Shown here piece after piece: positions 10,079 to 20,454 of a stretch of DNA of 64,000 nucleotides; within the stretch, counting starts at the first letter, position 1, and each line of letters begins with the position of its first letter. Where the stretch lies: assembly GCA_917880885.1 (NCBI GenBank), contig OU862917.1, positions 50,328,727 through 50,392,726 on the forward strand, given 5' to 3'. The translations under genes were made by a program, and so were the position numbers. The notes below the pieces were generated by a model. The model did no database searches and had not been told where the DNA came from. It worked only from the letters and a program-made list of their open reading frames with translations. Source of the DNA: Limnephilus marmoratus. Its lineage: Eukaryota; Arthropoda; Insecta; Trichoptera; Limnephilidae.

Positions 10079-10920
10079 GAAATGGCCCCACCTTACATCT
10101 CCGAATTATGCGTCCCGGAAAATACCGGTCCGAGACAATTAACCCTTAGATCAGCAACTTCATCTGCTAAAGGCAGACTAATAGAACCTAAACGAAAGCC
10201 AAATATTATGTTTGGAGATCGTGCTTTCGGAGTATCTGGGCCTAAGGCTTGGAATAGACTCCATCCGGAATTAAGATGCATAACAAGCCCAACAGAGTTT
10301 AGGTCCAAACTAAAAACCTTCCTTTTTGGGCTCTCATACCCGTAATTTAAATATAACTCTTTGAGAGTATCATACTTGTATTGTCTATGATATGCCTTAA
10401 TCACACTTTTCTTACTGAATTAAAATTACTTGATTCCTTATACATCAATCTGTCTCTTGACGAATCACATTTAGAAAGATCAAATCCTTATAGGTACTAC
10501 TGCACCATCCACCTTTACATGTTGCTTTTACTTTCCAAAATACACTCGTCAAAGAATACATTACATATTAATATTAAAATATTTTTCAGGATTAAATAAT
10601 ATGTGTTCACAATAATGTCCTCTGCGTGCGAACTCTTTCTAAATTTCTTTAAATGGACAATATACAGCGTTAATTTCAAGCGACCTCCCAGGTAAGTATG
10701 GTCCTGTTTTCATTAAATTTCAGGCAGCATCGCGTTCATTGGTCAAAATATTGTACATATATTTTCGATGCAATTTTTAGCCATAAGTTGTTTATAATTG
10801 TTTGCCTAGTTTGTAGTTTTTTAGATTTTAGAAATGTATTATAAGTTTATACAGCGCCCTTGAGGTGATTTTTCACAAAAACGGCGCTATATAAATCATC
10901 CAAATATTATTATTATAAAA
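10079..10920 (+). pseudogene. 5'-truncated LINE with intact C-terminus and 3' UTR
   Basis: An 87-codon ORF (10082-10345) reads PPYISELC, GDRAFGVSGPKAWNRLHPEL and FRSKLKTFLFGLSYP, the characteristic last ~90 residues of a jockey/CR1-group LINE RT. A 570-bp 3' UTR follows with GCGTTAATTTCAAGCGACC and TCCCAGGTAAG. It closes with a hairpin whose stem is GCGCC...GGCGC around CTTGAGGTGATTTTTCACA, then TATTATTATTATA. The 3' hairpin recurs at many loci in the window and is probably the RT recognition end. Endonuclease and RT core are missing. Confidence 0.75.
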
Positions 10921-10977
10921 AAGCAGAATTTGAATACAATTCGAAATCTTAAACCAAAGTGCTTATAAAGTAACATA

Positions 10978-11152
10978 ACAACTCAGAATGAAATCATCTC
11001 AACACCTCCTTTGAAAAATCATTAAAAATGTAGAAAAAAATTGGTTAAATAGGTTACGTTAGGTTAGGTTATGGGCTATTTTTCAAATTTTTTTTGTAGT
11101 TTTTAAAGATTTTTCAAAGAGATGTTGAGATGAGTTGATTCTGAGTTGGCAT
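10978..11152. mobile_element. CAACTCAG-type MITE, copy 1
   Basis: Inverted termini CAACTCAGAATGAAATCATC and TCATGCCAACTCAGAATCAA (read inward from the right), each followed by CTCAACA and TTTGAAAAATC-type sequence. The central segment contains TTAGGTTAGGTTATGGGC. Related copies lie at 15785-15900 (left half) and 61031-61310 (complete). Non-coding. Confidence 0.7.
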
Positions 11153-11204
11153 GAAACCTTAAAGAACATATATTATTATTATAAAAATATTGTTAAATTT
11201 AAAT

Positions 11205-11560
11205 ACGTACCAGGATTAAATAATGGTATTTCCGATTATATCATCTGCGTGCAAATTGTATTTAAATTTACAAAATTGAACAGTAAACAGTGTTAATCTC
11301 AAGTGACCTCCCAGGTATAATATATGTAAAATTTAACACAGCATCGCGTTGGTCAAAGGCATTGTACATATAGTTTTGAATTAGTGATCGAAGATCCGGT
11401 GGATGCAATCTATTAGCCATAAGTCATTTCATTATAATGGTTTCTAGTCTGTAGTTAGGAGTAAGATTGCAGAAATCAATTATAAATTTGTACAGCGCCT
11501 TCGATGTGATATTTCACAAAATTCATCTAAATATTTTTATCATTTAATAAGAGAGATAAA
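11205..11560 (+). repeat. LINE 3' UTR, second divergent copy
   Basis: Colinear with the 3' UTR at 10587-10915. The shared words are AGGATTAAATAATG, TCTGCGTGC, GTTAATCTCAAGTGACCTCC, CAGCATCGCGTT, GCCATAAGT and the terminal TTGTACAGCGCC...GTGATATTTCACAAAA. Sequence divergence is clear, so this is an independent older insertion. No coding part remains. Confidence 0.7.
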
Positions 11561-12100
11561 TAAATTAAACTTTTACACGCCCAATGATAATAATAGGATC
11601 GTCTTAAAAAGTACCGAGGTATAAATAAGAAAGTGGGTACTTTTACGTGGGAGGCTAAAGAAGACATCGTTCTTTTGAAAGTTTTGAAAGGTAAATAGAA
11701 AACTTGAATACCTTATCGAGGTACTGTTCTTGTGTAGGTAGACTTGAACCCAGAGGTGCAGTGTGTGTGTATTGTGTTTATCTATTGTGTTTTGTTGTGT
11801 GTTCAGGGTATAAAGTAAACAGCACCGATCAATGTCATCGTCCGGTTAATTTATAATTGTTTCGTCACACTTCATGCATTGTACATATGAGTTCTACTTG
11901 GTTCTACTCATAATCTCTGGGAGTGGAGAGCACAATATGCAAACACGCGTTCACATCTCCACCTGATGTGCTAATCACAAACTCACTTTGATACTAGACT
12001 AGGAACTCACCTACAATTTATATGTATTTTTTATTATTGAGAAAGATGTTTGATAAAAACTTGCTAAAGGTCGTAAACAATATAGCAAATATAAAGAGAG
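11561..12100. other. No gene seen
   Basis: Non-coding, with a TGTGTGTGTATTGTG stretch near 11761 and no recognisable element ends. Confidence 0.45.
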
Positions 12101-12102
12101 AG

Positions 12103-12180
12103 GGGGCCTCAGTACGGGTACCTAAGCTACCCAGTGAGGCCAACATTGTTGAATTGTGCTATAAAATGTAAAATATCGTA
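12103..12180 (+). repeat. LINE 3'-tail hairpin block
   Basis: GGGGGCCTCAGTACGGGTAC followed by CCCAGTGAGGCC forms a hairpin (GGCCTCA with TGAGGCC). A degenerate counterpart occurs at 16365-16410. Such blocks precede the tails of the LINE families here. Confidence 0.4.
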
Positions 12181-12184
12181 TCAA

Positions 12185-12535
12185 GATTTAAAAAAAATAT
12201 ATATATATTTTATTTTATTTTTTTATTTTTTATTTTAGCGACTATATAAAATAATTGTACATACAAAATGTAATGGTGAAATTAAGTATAAAATATTGTA
12301 TTTCTTAGTCCTCCTCACTAGGGGGTCCTGTGCCGAGGCGGACTAAAGTTATTTAAATATAGTTCATTTGTCTTCTATGTCGTCTTCGTTAGGGTTTTTT
12401 CATTGACCGCTTTAAAAGCCACATTTTTATTCTTGATTTGTATTCAATTGGATTTTTTATTAGTTTTATGTCTTGCAAAGTATGTAGGTATAGTTTCTTT
12501 GTCCAAATGTGGTTTTATAACTTGGAATATATATA
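12185..12535 (-). pseudogene. LINE C-terminus and 3' UTR, reverse copy
   Basis: Reverse complement of the segment at 9165-9505. Shared features are ATTTTAGCGACTATATA, CTTAGTCCTCCTCACTAGGG, the CCTGTGCCGAGGCGGAC hairpin half, and the coding words for GYKTTFGQRN at 12505-12530. Frame-disrupting changes are visible (for example, a duplicated ATATATATAT at the 5' edge). Truncated before any catalytic domain. Confidence 0.65.
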
Positions 12536-12551
12536 TATTTTTTTGTGGATG

Positions 12552-12769
12552 GGTTGTTTCAGAGGCTTGAACAATTCATAAAATTTCAAAATAAATTTTC
12601 AAGTTCTGTGAAGGTTCTATTCAATTTTTGTTATTATTTCATTTATGTCAAACAACCTGACAATAATGGTATAAAATTAGAACTTTAATAGAACATTTAC
12701 AGAACTTCAAAATTTTGAAATTTGATGAATTGAATTGAATCAAATTCTCTAAACCATCCTCAAACTTGG
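12552..12769. mobile_element. MITE family Q, copy 1
   Basis: Imperfect inverted repeat. The left side carries GAACAATTCATAAAATTTCA and TTCAAGTTCTGTGAAGGTTC. The right side carries AATAGAACATTTACAGAACT and AAATTTGATGAATTGAATTG, then CTCTAAACCATCC mirroring the left GGGTTGTTTCAGAG. Related copies lie at 34204-34535 and about 59936-60150. Non-coding. Confidence 0.6.
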
Positions 12770-12785
12770 ATATGATTTGAGATTT

Positions 12786-13335
12786 CACGGCCAAAAGTAT
12801 TATCGTGATTCATTTTTCGCGTATTATGCCGTGTTGTGTTATCTCCTTCTTTAACCAACGTTTCGGATAGCATTACTATGTCCATCGACTTCAGATACTA
12901 ATATCTATAGCCTGTATGTTTGACGAATATCTACAGCTCATATGTTGAACTAATATCTACGAACTTCAGAGTGTTGACTAATATCTACAGAGCGTAGGTT
13001 GAACTAATATCTACAGAGCGTAGGTTGGACTAATCAGCTAAATGTGTCCAATAGTCCGATATTAGGGATTTTTACATACATACTTACATAAATTAAGTTT
13101 TTTAAACTGCATACGCAATATTACGTTATTCCAATATGCTATACTTAATTGCAAATCCAACCTCTGACAGTACTGTAGATATTCGTCAACACTTTGGTTC
13201 TCATAGATATTAGTTAGATTTTTTCAGTTTTTGGAATTCCTGTAGATATTAGTAGACGCCTCCGTCCGAAACGTTAGTTAAAGAAGCAGGTAGCATCATT
13301 ACACAGCATTAAACCCCCAAAATAAACCAAGATAT
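12786..13335. mobile_element. Palindromic family Z copy, interrupted
   Basis: Left arm 12786-12886 (TTCACGGCCAAAAGTATT, ATTATGCCGTGTTGTGTTAT, CTTTAACCAACGTTTCGGAT) and right arm 13263-13335 (GTCCGAAACGTTAGTTAAAG, AAGCAGGTAGCA). The loop is occupied by the MULE-like MITE at 12887-13262, so the palindrome is the older insertion. Confidence 0.7.
12887..13262. mobile_element. MULE-like MITE, copy 2 (internally deleted)
   Basis: Closely matches 1171-1601 from GACTTCAGATACTAATATCT to the end ATTAGTAGACGCCTCC, but about 55 bp are missing. The loss removes one CTGTAGATATTCGTCAACAC repeat in the right half. It sits in the centre of a family Z palindrome. I see no clean 9-bp duplication here, perhaps because of later deletion. 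Confidence 0.75.
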
Positions 13336-14640
13336 TATTAGTTTTAAACTTGTTTGCTTTACGTAACAATTCTTAGGAAAGCCATCATTGCGAAGCGACA
13401 TTTTGATAATATTTGCAACCTTCCACAAAAACAAAACATTACATTATCCTATTTAGTTGTTCTATTTATGATATATTCTATTCTAGAGTCTTTATGATGA
13501 TTTCTATCTAATAATGTAGTGCTGGACCCAGTGAGAAACTCAATAATAAAGCATTTCTTGGAACTAACGAACGCTGTGCTGTTGTCGGTATGTTTTTATC
13601 AGCCGATATAACGAACACTGAAGAGGATGAATATTAATAAAGTCTCTATAAAAAAGAAGTTCATTAATTTAGTAACAGCTTACAGCTAACTGACACCAAT
13701 TGGAGCTCGCAACCGGTACAAACACTTCTCCACAACACTTGACTTCCTCCACTCCATGGATTCAAACCAGCTACGTACACCGCGGATTCATATTCACACC
13801 GAAAGTATTTTAGTGGTAATATTATACCTAATGGATGATGTTTACATGTTGAGTATTTGGTTAGAAGGACGCAGGATGTGTAGATGATAGAATCTTAAAA
13901 TAGATTCCTCTCAACTCTGGCTGGTCTACCATTTTTTCGCCGTGCTCCGTCAGAAAAAAAGAATTGAAACATGTTTACGAAATGGAATTCGTATAAAAAG
14001 TCGTTCACCAATGCCTGCTGGTGAGCGGCCGTACTTTTCGTGGCAGTTGGAGCGACTTGAGGAATTCTACCAGATTATAATATGAAAAGACAGTATAGTT
14101 ACCGTATGCAGGAATGCTGGTTTTTGGTCCAAAATAAAACACAAGCCTCGGTAATAGAGCCTTAAATCACTGTCGATCGTGGAGGTGGGCGAATTACGAT
14201 CTTAACTTTCACGACACTCGGAACACACACTAGCACACGGAAAGTTCACGCACGGAAAACTATTTTCTACGAACAACAAACCACTTTATATTAATTTATT
14301 ATTAAAACAAAACACTCACAATTAATTTAGCTCGAATCGATTATTTTCAGATGGAGCAAAAAAACTTTTTAAATTTTTTTTAAAAATGAGATTCAATCAC
14401 TTCAGAATATATTTTTGAATGTGTATTAAAAATTGGAATACAATAATAGTTGTTACGGTCAATTTCCCTCGCAAATGGGACACACGGACACATAAACACG
14501 GATTGTGACCAGTTTCGCGAGTCTCAGGAATGTAGGAAGGATACCAACTTTGTAACAAGAATGACCCGGGATTTTTTGAAACTTTTGAACTTTGAACATT
14601 CCGCTTTCCACTGGTTTTGGATTAATTCGCATCTGCGCAC
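13336..14640. other. No gene seen
   Basis: About 1.3 kb with no long ORF or repeat ends. A block at 13990-14180 is slightly richer in GC and may be unique DNA. Confidence 0.4.
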
Positions 14641-15320
14641 TGCTTAGATAAAACTTTTACATCGGAATGTCGCCTCGCCGTTGGCTTTTTCGAAAAAATA
14701 GGAACACCGAGTCGCCGTCCAGTCAAAGGCTCGGCTAAAGACCGTTGATCGAACTGTCGGTATTGTAGATCTCTGCGGAGGCACCAGGTAACAGCGCCGG
14801 CATACTCGTCCCCCTCTACCTGCCGCTCCTCCGCACGAGCGAGAGAGAGACATGGCCATTTGCCACTGTTGTTCATTTTTTGAATGGGAACGAGTTGCCC
14901 GTGTGTTTTGTACAGGTGAGAGGGTGTAGGTGACACTAGTGTACGTTTCGTGCAGGCTTCTCTTTCGCCCAACCATAACTACCTGCAGCGTAAAAGAGAC
15001 GAAAATACATTCGCTGTCAGATACTTACCTTACAGGTGCGATAAAATACACAAACCAATACTACGTCTTGTTTTTGTTTCGTTTTCATTGTGGCTTTAGC
15101 CGTTTGTAAGACAGAAACAAACAAAAGCAGGTATGTCCATATCGATTGATGATTGTGAAACCAGTGATCAGTGTCTGCACACTGCCTGGTTGTGTATGTG
15201 AGGTGTGGATGTATGAGTGTCGGGTATCGCGGACAGGTAGAGGTCGGGATTTATCACTAAACTTGAAGTCAGCAGTTTCAGTCAAATATTGGCAAAGATT
15301 ACACCGATCTAGTCAATAGT
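14641..15320. other. Higher-GC patch, function unknown
   Basis: Base composition rises clearly above the flanks between about 14660 and 15000, with many CpG steps (TCGCCTCGCCG, CGAGTCGCCGTCC). Two overlapping minus-strand ORFs of 116 and 110 codons (14622-14972, 14644-14976) have no family motif and sit in different frames, so at most one is real and neither is supported. The patch does not match any repeat family recognised here. A promoter or non-coding exon of a host gene is possible but not demonstrated. Confidence 0.25.
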
Positions 15321-15784
15321 CAACAGTCAATAGTCACGAAACGGTGTTCAATCAAGGCTCTTCGCCTAATTCACTCGTGGATGTGTGCTCAGCAAAATTC
15401 TACAAAAACTATTTTATAAATTACGAAACCATATTTTTGCTGAGTCAGAGTTCTTTAAAATACCGCGGCTATAAAATGTTAGGAATTTTAAACAAATCAT
15501 TACAAAATTATTTACGCCCTGTTTTTGCTACGAGAGCTAACAAATTTGCATTTTATTATCTCCAAAAGTATTAAGTTTTTACATTTAATGTTGTTTAAAC
15601 CAATAAATATAAATCTTGTTTTTTTCTGAAGATAATAAAAGTAATTAGCAATTTCGTTAGCTTTACATTATCCCAGAATGGGTTCAACCACACACCTGCT
15701 TCGTAATCATATATAACTTTTTTATTTTTATTAATTTACGATTCGCATGCAAAAAACGTTATGAAAGAAAGGGTTCCACGCTAA
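15321..15784. other. No gene seen
   Basis: AT-rich, with the triplicated phrase CAATAGTCAACAGTCAATAG near 15313. The 76-codon ORF at 15344-15574 lacks recognisable features. Confidence 0.35.
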
Positions 15785-16052
15785 CTCAGAAACCAATCAA
15801 CTCAACACCTATTTGAAAAGTCATTAAAAGCTATGAAAAAATAATTTTAAAATAGCACATAACCCTAACCTAATGAAACCTATGTAACCATTTTTTTCAT
15901 GGTGTGTACACATCTACCGGATCTGATGGATTTGCCCTGATGATGGACACTGCAACGCTGTCCGAAACGAAAAGAAGGAGGTAGCGCAACACGGCATAAC
16001 ACCCCAAAAACAAATAACGAAAATATTTTTGGCTGTGAAAATCTAAAAACAT
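15785..16052. repeat. Half CAACTCAG MITE joined to half Z palindrome
   Basis: 15785-15900 is the left half of the CAACTCAG MITE (AACTCAGAAACCAATCAACT, GAAAAGTCATTAAAAGCTAT). 15905-16052 is the right arm of family Z (CATCTACCGGATCTGATGG, TGCAACGCTGTCCGAAACG, AACACGGCATAACACCCC, TATTTTTGGCTGTGAAAATC). The same two families are joined again at 60885-61385, so this may be a decayed copy of the same nested arrangement. Confidence 0.6.
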
Positions 16053-17637
16053 ATCTAGCTGGTATATTATACGTAATAATTAGACCTGCTTCTTCATAGT
16101 AAATAAACGTAAAAAAGATATGTTTTTTGTAAAAAATATATATTTAAAAAAACATATTACAAAAATTCACCTCAATATTTATTTATCTCAGTTTAAAAGT
16201 TGTTGAATTTTGATGTGATAATATGTAGGTACCCTGAGATGCCTCTTTTTATTTTTTTCATTTTCAAAATAAAATATATTTTATTGTATTTCGTCTTAGT
16301 TATATTATTTTTTTTTAAATTTATTTTTTCATATTTTTATGAATTTTATAAAATAGTAAAGTCGTGGCGTCAGCACGGGTAAAGCATCCAGTTAGGCCCA
16401 CATTTTAATGTTTTAAAATATATAAAGTTATTGTACCAAATATAAAAAATTTAAAAAAATATATAAACTAAAATACTTGAAGAACTTTATCTAACATCAT
16501 TAAATTTGTTTTCTTTGAATTTAAAAAAAATAAATATACAGTTAAATAGTTTTTCAAACTTTTGAATACAGTCGTGTCAACGTACGAGTGTGGAACTCTT
16601 GAAATCATTTAGATTAATCTTTACTACAAATCAGTTTACTTTATGAATATCCAAAAATATGTATATAATACTGCATACCAAAAAGAAAATTTTTGTCGTA
16701 ATAAATTAATGATATTAATTTATAATTTTTTTTTTAAATAATTTTACTTAGATATGTTTACACTTACGAGTAATTGACTTCATTTTAAAATAACTATCCT
16801 CCGTTGGTCCCATGATACAGGCAGCTGCCTAGTATGGTGATCTAATGTATCTTCTGAAGTGAATGTATTATTTATGTAACATGCACTTATAAATAAATAA
16901 ATAATTTTTTTTAGGTAAATGTAAGCTTTTCCTATCACTTCGCTTGAATAGAATTAAAATATAAATTGTCAATTACTTAAAAAAAAATTCAGCATAAACT
17001 ACAAAAAAAAATTTCAATAAAAAGGTTTGAAAGCACATAAGAATCATTTAAAAAAAATATGCAATTGTGGCTAAGATTATCTGTGACAGTTTTCCTTGAT
17101 TAGCTCTTTTCTTTCATTAGATTATTCACAAAATAAATATAAAAAAAAAAACACTTTTGCGTTGAAGTTGAGCGTTTCTAGACTCCGTTTGCCATTCGAT
17201 TTGTATGCCTCATACCCATTTTTTACCAATATTCTTGGCGATATAATGCACACCAAGAATATAAAAACTTTTGGCTTGCAGCTTGCTCTTAACGGACAGA
17301 CGTGTGTGTCGTTTCTTCTCCTAAAAATGGCTTGACGATAAGTCATATCGTACTATTGTCATTGTTTCAATTTTGCTAAATCGTGAGGATTAATTGTATG
17401 AACGTATATGTGCGGAAGATGCAGAAGATAAGGCTAGGTATCCAGGTTCAGGAGGTCTAGCATGGTCGATCGATAAAACCCTATACGATATTTACTAAAT
17501 CTGTAATCTATAAACAGTTACATTTGCTGGCATGGTCAACAATTGATCTGACCGACGATTGACAAAGAGCGGCCTCATAAGAGTCAGATAAGCTGTCAAA
17601 TAACTTTTACAAATTCAATTTTTATTATTATTAACTA
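16053..17637. other. No gene; AT-rich DNA with a LINE-tail relic
   Basis: Around 16365-16450, GTCAGCACGGGTAAAGC and CAGTTAGGCCCAC resemble the hairpin block at 12103-12150 and suggest a decayed LINE tail. Elsewhere only low-complexity A/T sequence and short ORFs. The ORF pair 17096-17335 (+) and 17122-17346 (-) overlap antisense and neither is supported. Confidence 0.4.
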
Positions 17638-17892
17638 GCTTATTAAGAGGAACGTTTGCGCGGCTCATTTCGGCCAGTTTCACACAAATCATAATTTTCG
17701 ATTTTAGATTATAATATCAGACCAAACATGGAAAATATTTTTGTAATCAAAAGGTATTTCAAATATCTAGTACGGATGTGAGCTACCTTATTAATTTTTG
17801 CTTTATATACCCTTTGATAATAAAAATAATTTTTCAGTTTGGTTGGGTATTTTGATCTCAAATCCAAAATTAAGATTTGTTTGAAACGGGTC
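17638..17892. mobile_element. Family R MITE, partial copy
   Basis: The left end TTATTAAGAGGAACGTTTGC, with GCGGCTC, matches the inverted right end of the copy at 30083-30110. The inner block TTTTTGTAATCAAAAGGTAT and CTCAAATCCAAAATTAAGAT is shared with 29290-29335 and 30045-30070. The right terminus is missing here. Confidence 0.5.
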
Positions 17893-18161
17893 GAAATGTA
17901 GGTGAACTAACAAAGTTAGAGTTAAAGAAAATCGCATACCAGATCCATAGACTTAAGTCGCGATCAGTCTATTCCGTTCGATTACGGAGAAACGAAAGTG
18001 GTTCAGTAAAGATCCCATTAATTAAAAAAACTCTTGTTCAGTCTCAAAAAGTATATGCGAAATGCAAATGTAAATTAAAGTTAGTATTTCACCTATTCGT
18101 AACGCATTTCGGAATGTAAATCCATAGACCGATCCGCCAGTGTTGTCATCGTATATGGATG

Positions 18162-18412
18162 TCTTATTTATTCCCTGTCAATTTCGATCTGGCTATCAAT
18201 CGGTATAAAAGCATCGGCACTAACTGACGCCTATCGATCCGATATTGTAAAGTTATCGACTTCACTGTGCTCCAGGAGCTCTAGCGTGGTTAAATCAATA
18301 ACTTTACAATATCGTATCGATAGGCGTAACTTTCGATGCTTTTGTATCGATATACTGAGCACGGTTCCACTGACGACAACTGAACCGATATTGATAGGGA
18401 ATAAATAAGAAA
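18162..18412. repeat. Foldback element with nested arms
   Basis: Outer arms are TCTTATTTATTCCCTGTCAA at 18162 and its near-complement ending GGGAATAAATAAG at 18410. Inner arms are CGCCTATCGATCCGATATTG with TAAAGTTAT at 18229-18257, against ATAACTTTACAATATCG with TATCGATAGGCG at 18299-18327. The loop carries GCTCCAGGAGCTC. Three overlapping minus-strand ORFs across it are by-products of the symmetry. Confidence 0.65.
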
Positions 18413-18934
18413 TCGAGCATTTGAACAATGGGAGGTATTTTCTTTGAATTCACATTCCAAAACGTCAAACGCCAAACAATTAGGTAAAAATATGAATAAA
18501 TTGGCAATATTGAATTGAACTACTAACCTAAATATGCATTGGCAATTCGCATTTATTTCTTGACATTAAAAGGTATTTTAGTTTTTTTTTCTCAAAGATC
18601 GAACGGAAGAAATGGTCGCGTTTCAGATGTATTATATAATAAATTGATCGCTTATACGAATTCTTTCATTTCTAAGAGCTTCGTTAGGTCAATACGTTCA
18701 TTAAATAAGTCCGTAATTTTGTATAACAAACGAAATAATTTAAAAAAAATGTGTACATTGATAGTTAACCGAAACAAATCTGATAATATGGAAGCCGTGC
18801 TAAAAATTATCAATCGTCGAGTCGATCGAAATATCTGTTAACAATCTTAGACCGTGCTCGCAAATATCGCTAAGTGTCGCTAAATATAGATGACGAATAT
18901 TGTATTGAGTTTTATGGATCGACCATGGTAGACC
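18413..18934. other. No supported gene; 100-codon ORF
   Basis: A plus-strand ORF at 18539-18841 (100 codons, basic and rich in N, R and K) has no recognisable domain. Its 3' end carries AATCGTCGAGTCGATCG, similar to the TCGAT-rich MITE termini on either side, so it is more likely decayed element DNA than a gene. Confidence 0.25.
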
Positions 18935-19178
18935 AGGCCCCCTAGCACAGTCGATCAATAAGGATTCATTGAATAACTTTCGATAACTTCTCTTCATTCC
19001 CTAGGATGACTGCAGATTGCCAATGAATAAGTAAGAGTTCACAATGACTAAGTATTTTTAACTTAATCGACGTCAACTGTTGTTTGTACGCTAGCGATCG
19101 GCAGTTGTCCTTGGAAACGATGAGAAGTCACCAAAAGCTATCCTATCGATCCTTATCGATTGACCGTGCTAGGGGGCC
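18935..19178. mobile_element. MITE with ~31-bp terminal inverted repeats
   Basis: The left end GGCCCCCTAGCACAGTCGAT, then CAATAAGGAT, is mirrored at the right by ATCCTTATCGATTGACCGTG, then CTAGGGGGCC. The arms differ at a few positions. A 3-bp CAG occurs at both edges and could be a target duplication, but the junction is ambiguous by one base. The body of about 240 bp is non-coding. Related single termini occur near 17455 (TCTAGCATGGTCGATCGATA) and 18275. Confidence 0.65.
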
Positions 19179-19527
19179 AGATGTGATAGATAGATAGTGG
19201 ACGTGAAGAATAAAAACGCCACGTGTGAGTTATAATGGAGAATAGTAACCGCACGTACAAAACTTATTCAAATATTACACAAGCAAACACCGACCACTCC
19301 ACTCTTTATGTTCGTGAATATCAAATCAAAAGTAAACAATGAAACCGGGGCTTGTTGATTCTACAGTTCTACAACTACTTACGTTTGTTCAAATACTATG
19401 AAGGATGTAGGTAATTTAATGTATATTGGAAATTAATAAAACATCGTATTACTTCAAATAAAAGACATAACCCCAAAACAGAACCGGACTAACAAATATT
19501 CAGATAGGTTTTTGGAATGAAACATCG
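19179..19527. other. No gene seen
   Basis: Non-coding AT-rich interval between two MITEs. Confidence 0.4.
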
Positions 19528-19535
19528 GTTTAACT

Positions 19536-19869
19536 CACAGGTTCTCAACGTGGGCGATAACGCCTCCTTGGGGGTGTTTCAGACCTTCAGGGGGGCGGTA
19601 GAAGACCAAGAGAAATTAAGGGGCGTTTCAGACTTTCAGGGGGTCGGTAGGAGACCTAGAGAAACCCATCTCACCCCATCCTATCTTTCGTGGTATCCCA
19701 TTACGCCCCCTACGTTGTGGCAAATGTAACCCTGTCGTGATATCCCATTATGCCCCCTTCTTCGTAGTCAATTGCTGTTTCGAATTCACGAATTAGCGAG
19801 TTAGGGGGCGCTAGAAAGAAAAAATATTCTTAAAGTGGGCGGTGGGAAAAAAAAGGTTGAGAATCTATG
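19536..19869. mobile_element. hAT-type MITE
   Basis: The left end CACAGGTTCTCAACG and the right end TTGAGAATCTATG form the imperfect inverted repeat typical of hAT elements (consensus of the form CAG-GGTTCTCAAC). A perfect 8-bp duplication, GTTTAACT, flanks it at 19528-19535 and 19870-19877. The interior has two diverged GGGGGCGGTAGAAGACC-type repeats and G-rich and C-rich edges. The 70-codon ORF across it is not credible. Confidence 0.8.
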
Positions 19870-20219
19870 GTTTAACTCATCTGGAAAATTGACAAATTAA
19901 TTTATTATGTAGGTAGGTATTATGAAGATGAAAGTGTGATGAAAACAGCTGTTTTACAGCAGCTAATCACACATTATAAAAAAAAAAATACTTTAGTAAA
20001 CATCGAAAATAACGTGCATCTACTGAACGAACGTATAGTTAACCAAATCTTAGCAAGCGGATTGCAATCTTTAGAGCACAGGCATATGATAGGTATGTTG
20101 TTCTTGTTCTATCGGTATTATAATGGAATATGCTCCGAGGAACTAGGGCCCCTTCTTCGGCACCGATGCGTAGTCGGGAAAAACGTCAAACCCGCGCCCA
20201 ATATGTGGACACGGTTGAC

Positions 20220-20402
20220 ATTTGTCACATAAGAACATCGCTTCAGCGACTCGTTCTTGAGTTCAGTAGGTCGACTGCGGAATGGTTTTCCGGCATCTGT
20301 GTTTCCTCCCTCCTACAACATCGGTCTCTTCTAAACCCATGTTCACTCCTTTCTCTCTTCAAAAAGACCGTCCCTACCGCATCTCCAAAGATAACTAAGT
20401 GA
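20220..20402 (-). repeat. Repeat family W, fragment
   Basis: Matches the block at 3990-4200: CGTTCTTGAGTTCAGTAGG, ATCTGTGTTTCCTCCCTCC, CTCTCTTCAAAAAGACCG. Non-coding. Confidence 0.5.
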
Positions 20403-20454
20403 TGATAGATTAAGTTTTAATTATTTGACTGTTTTATTGTTTGATAGTGAATAG

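Noticed and set aside
14622..14976. Paired 116- and 110-codon minus-strand ORFs as a gene
   Set aside because: Overlap in different frames, no domain, no splice or conservation evidence.
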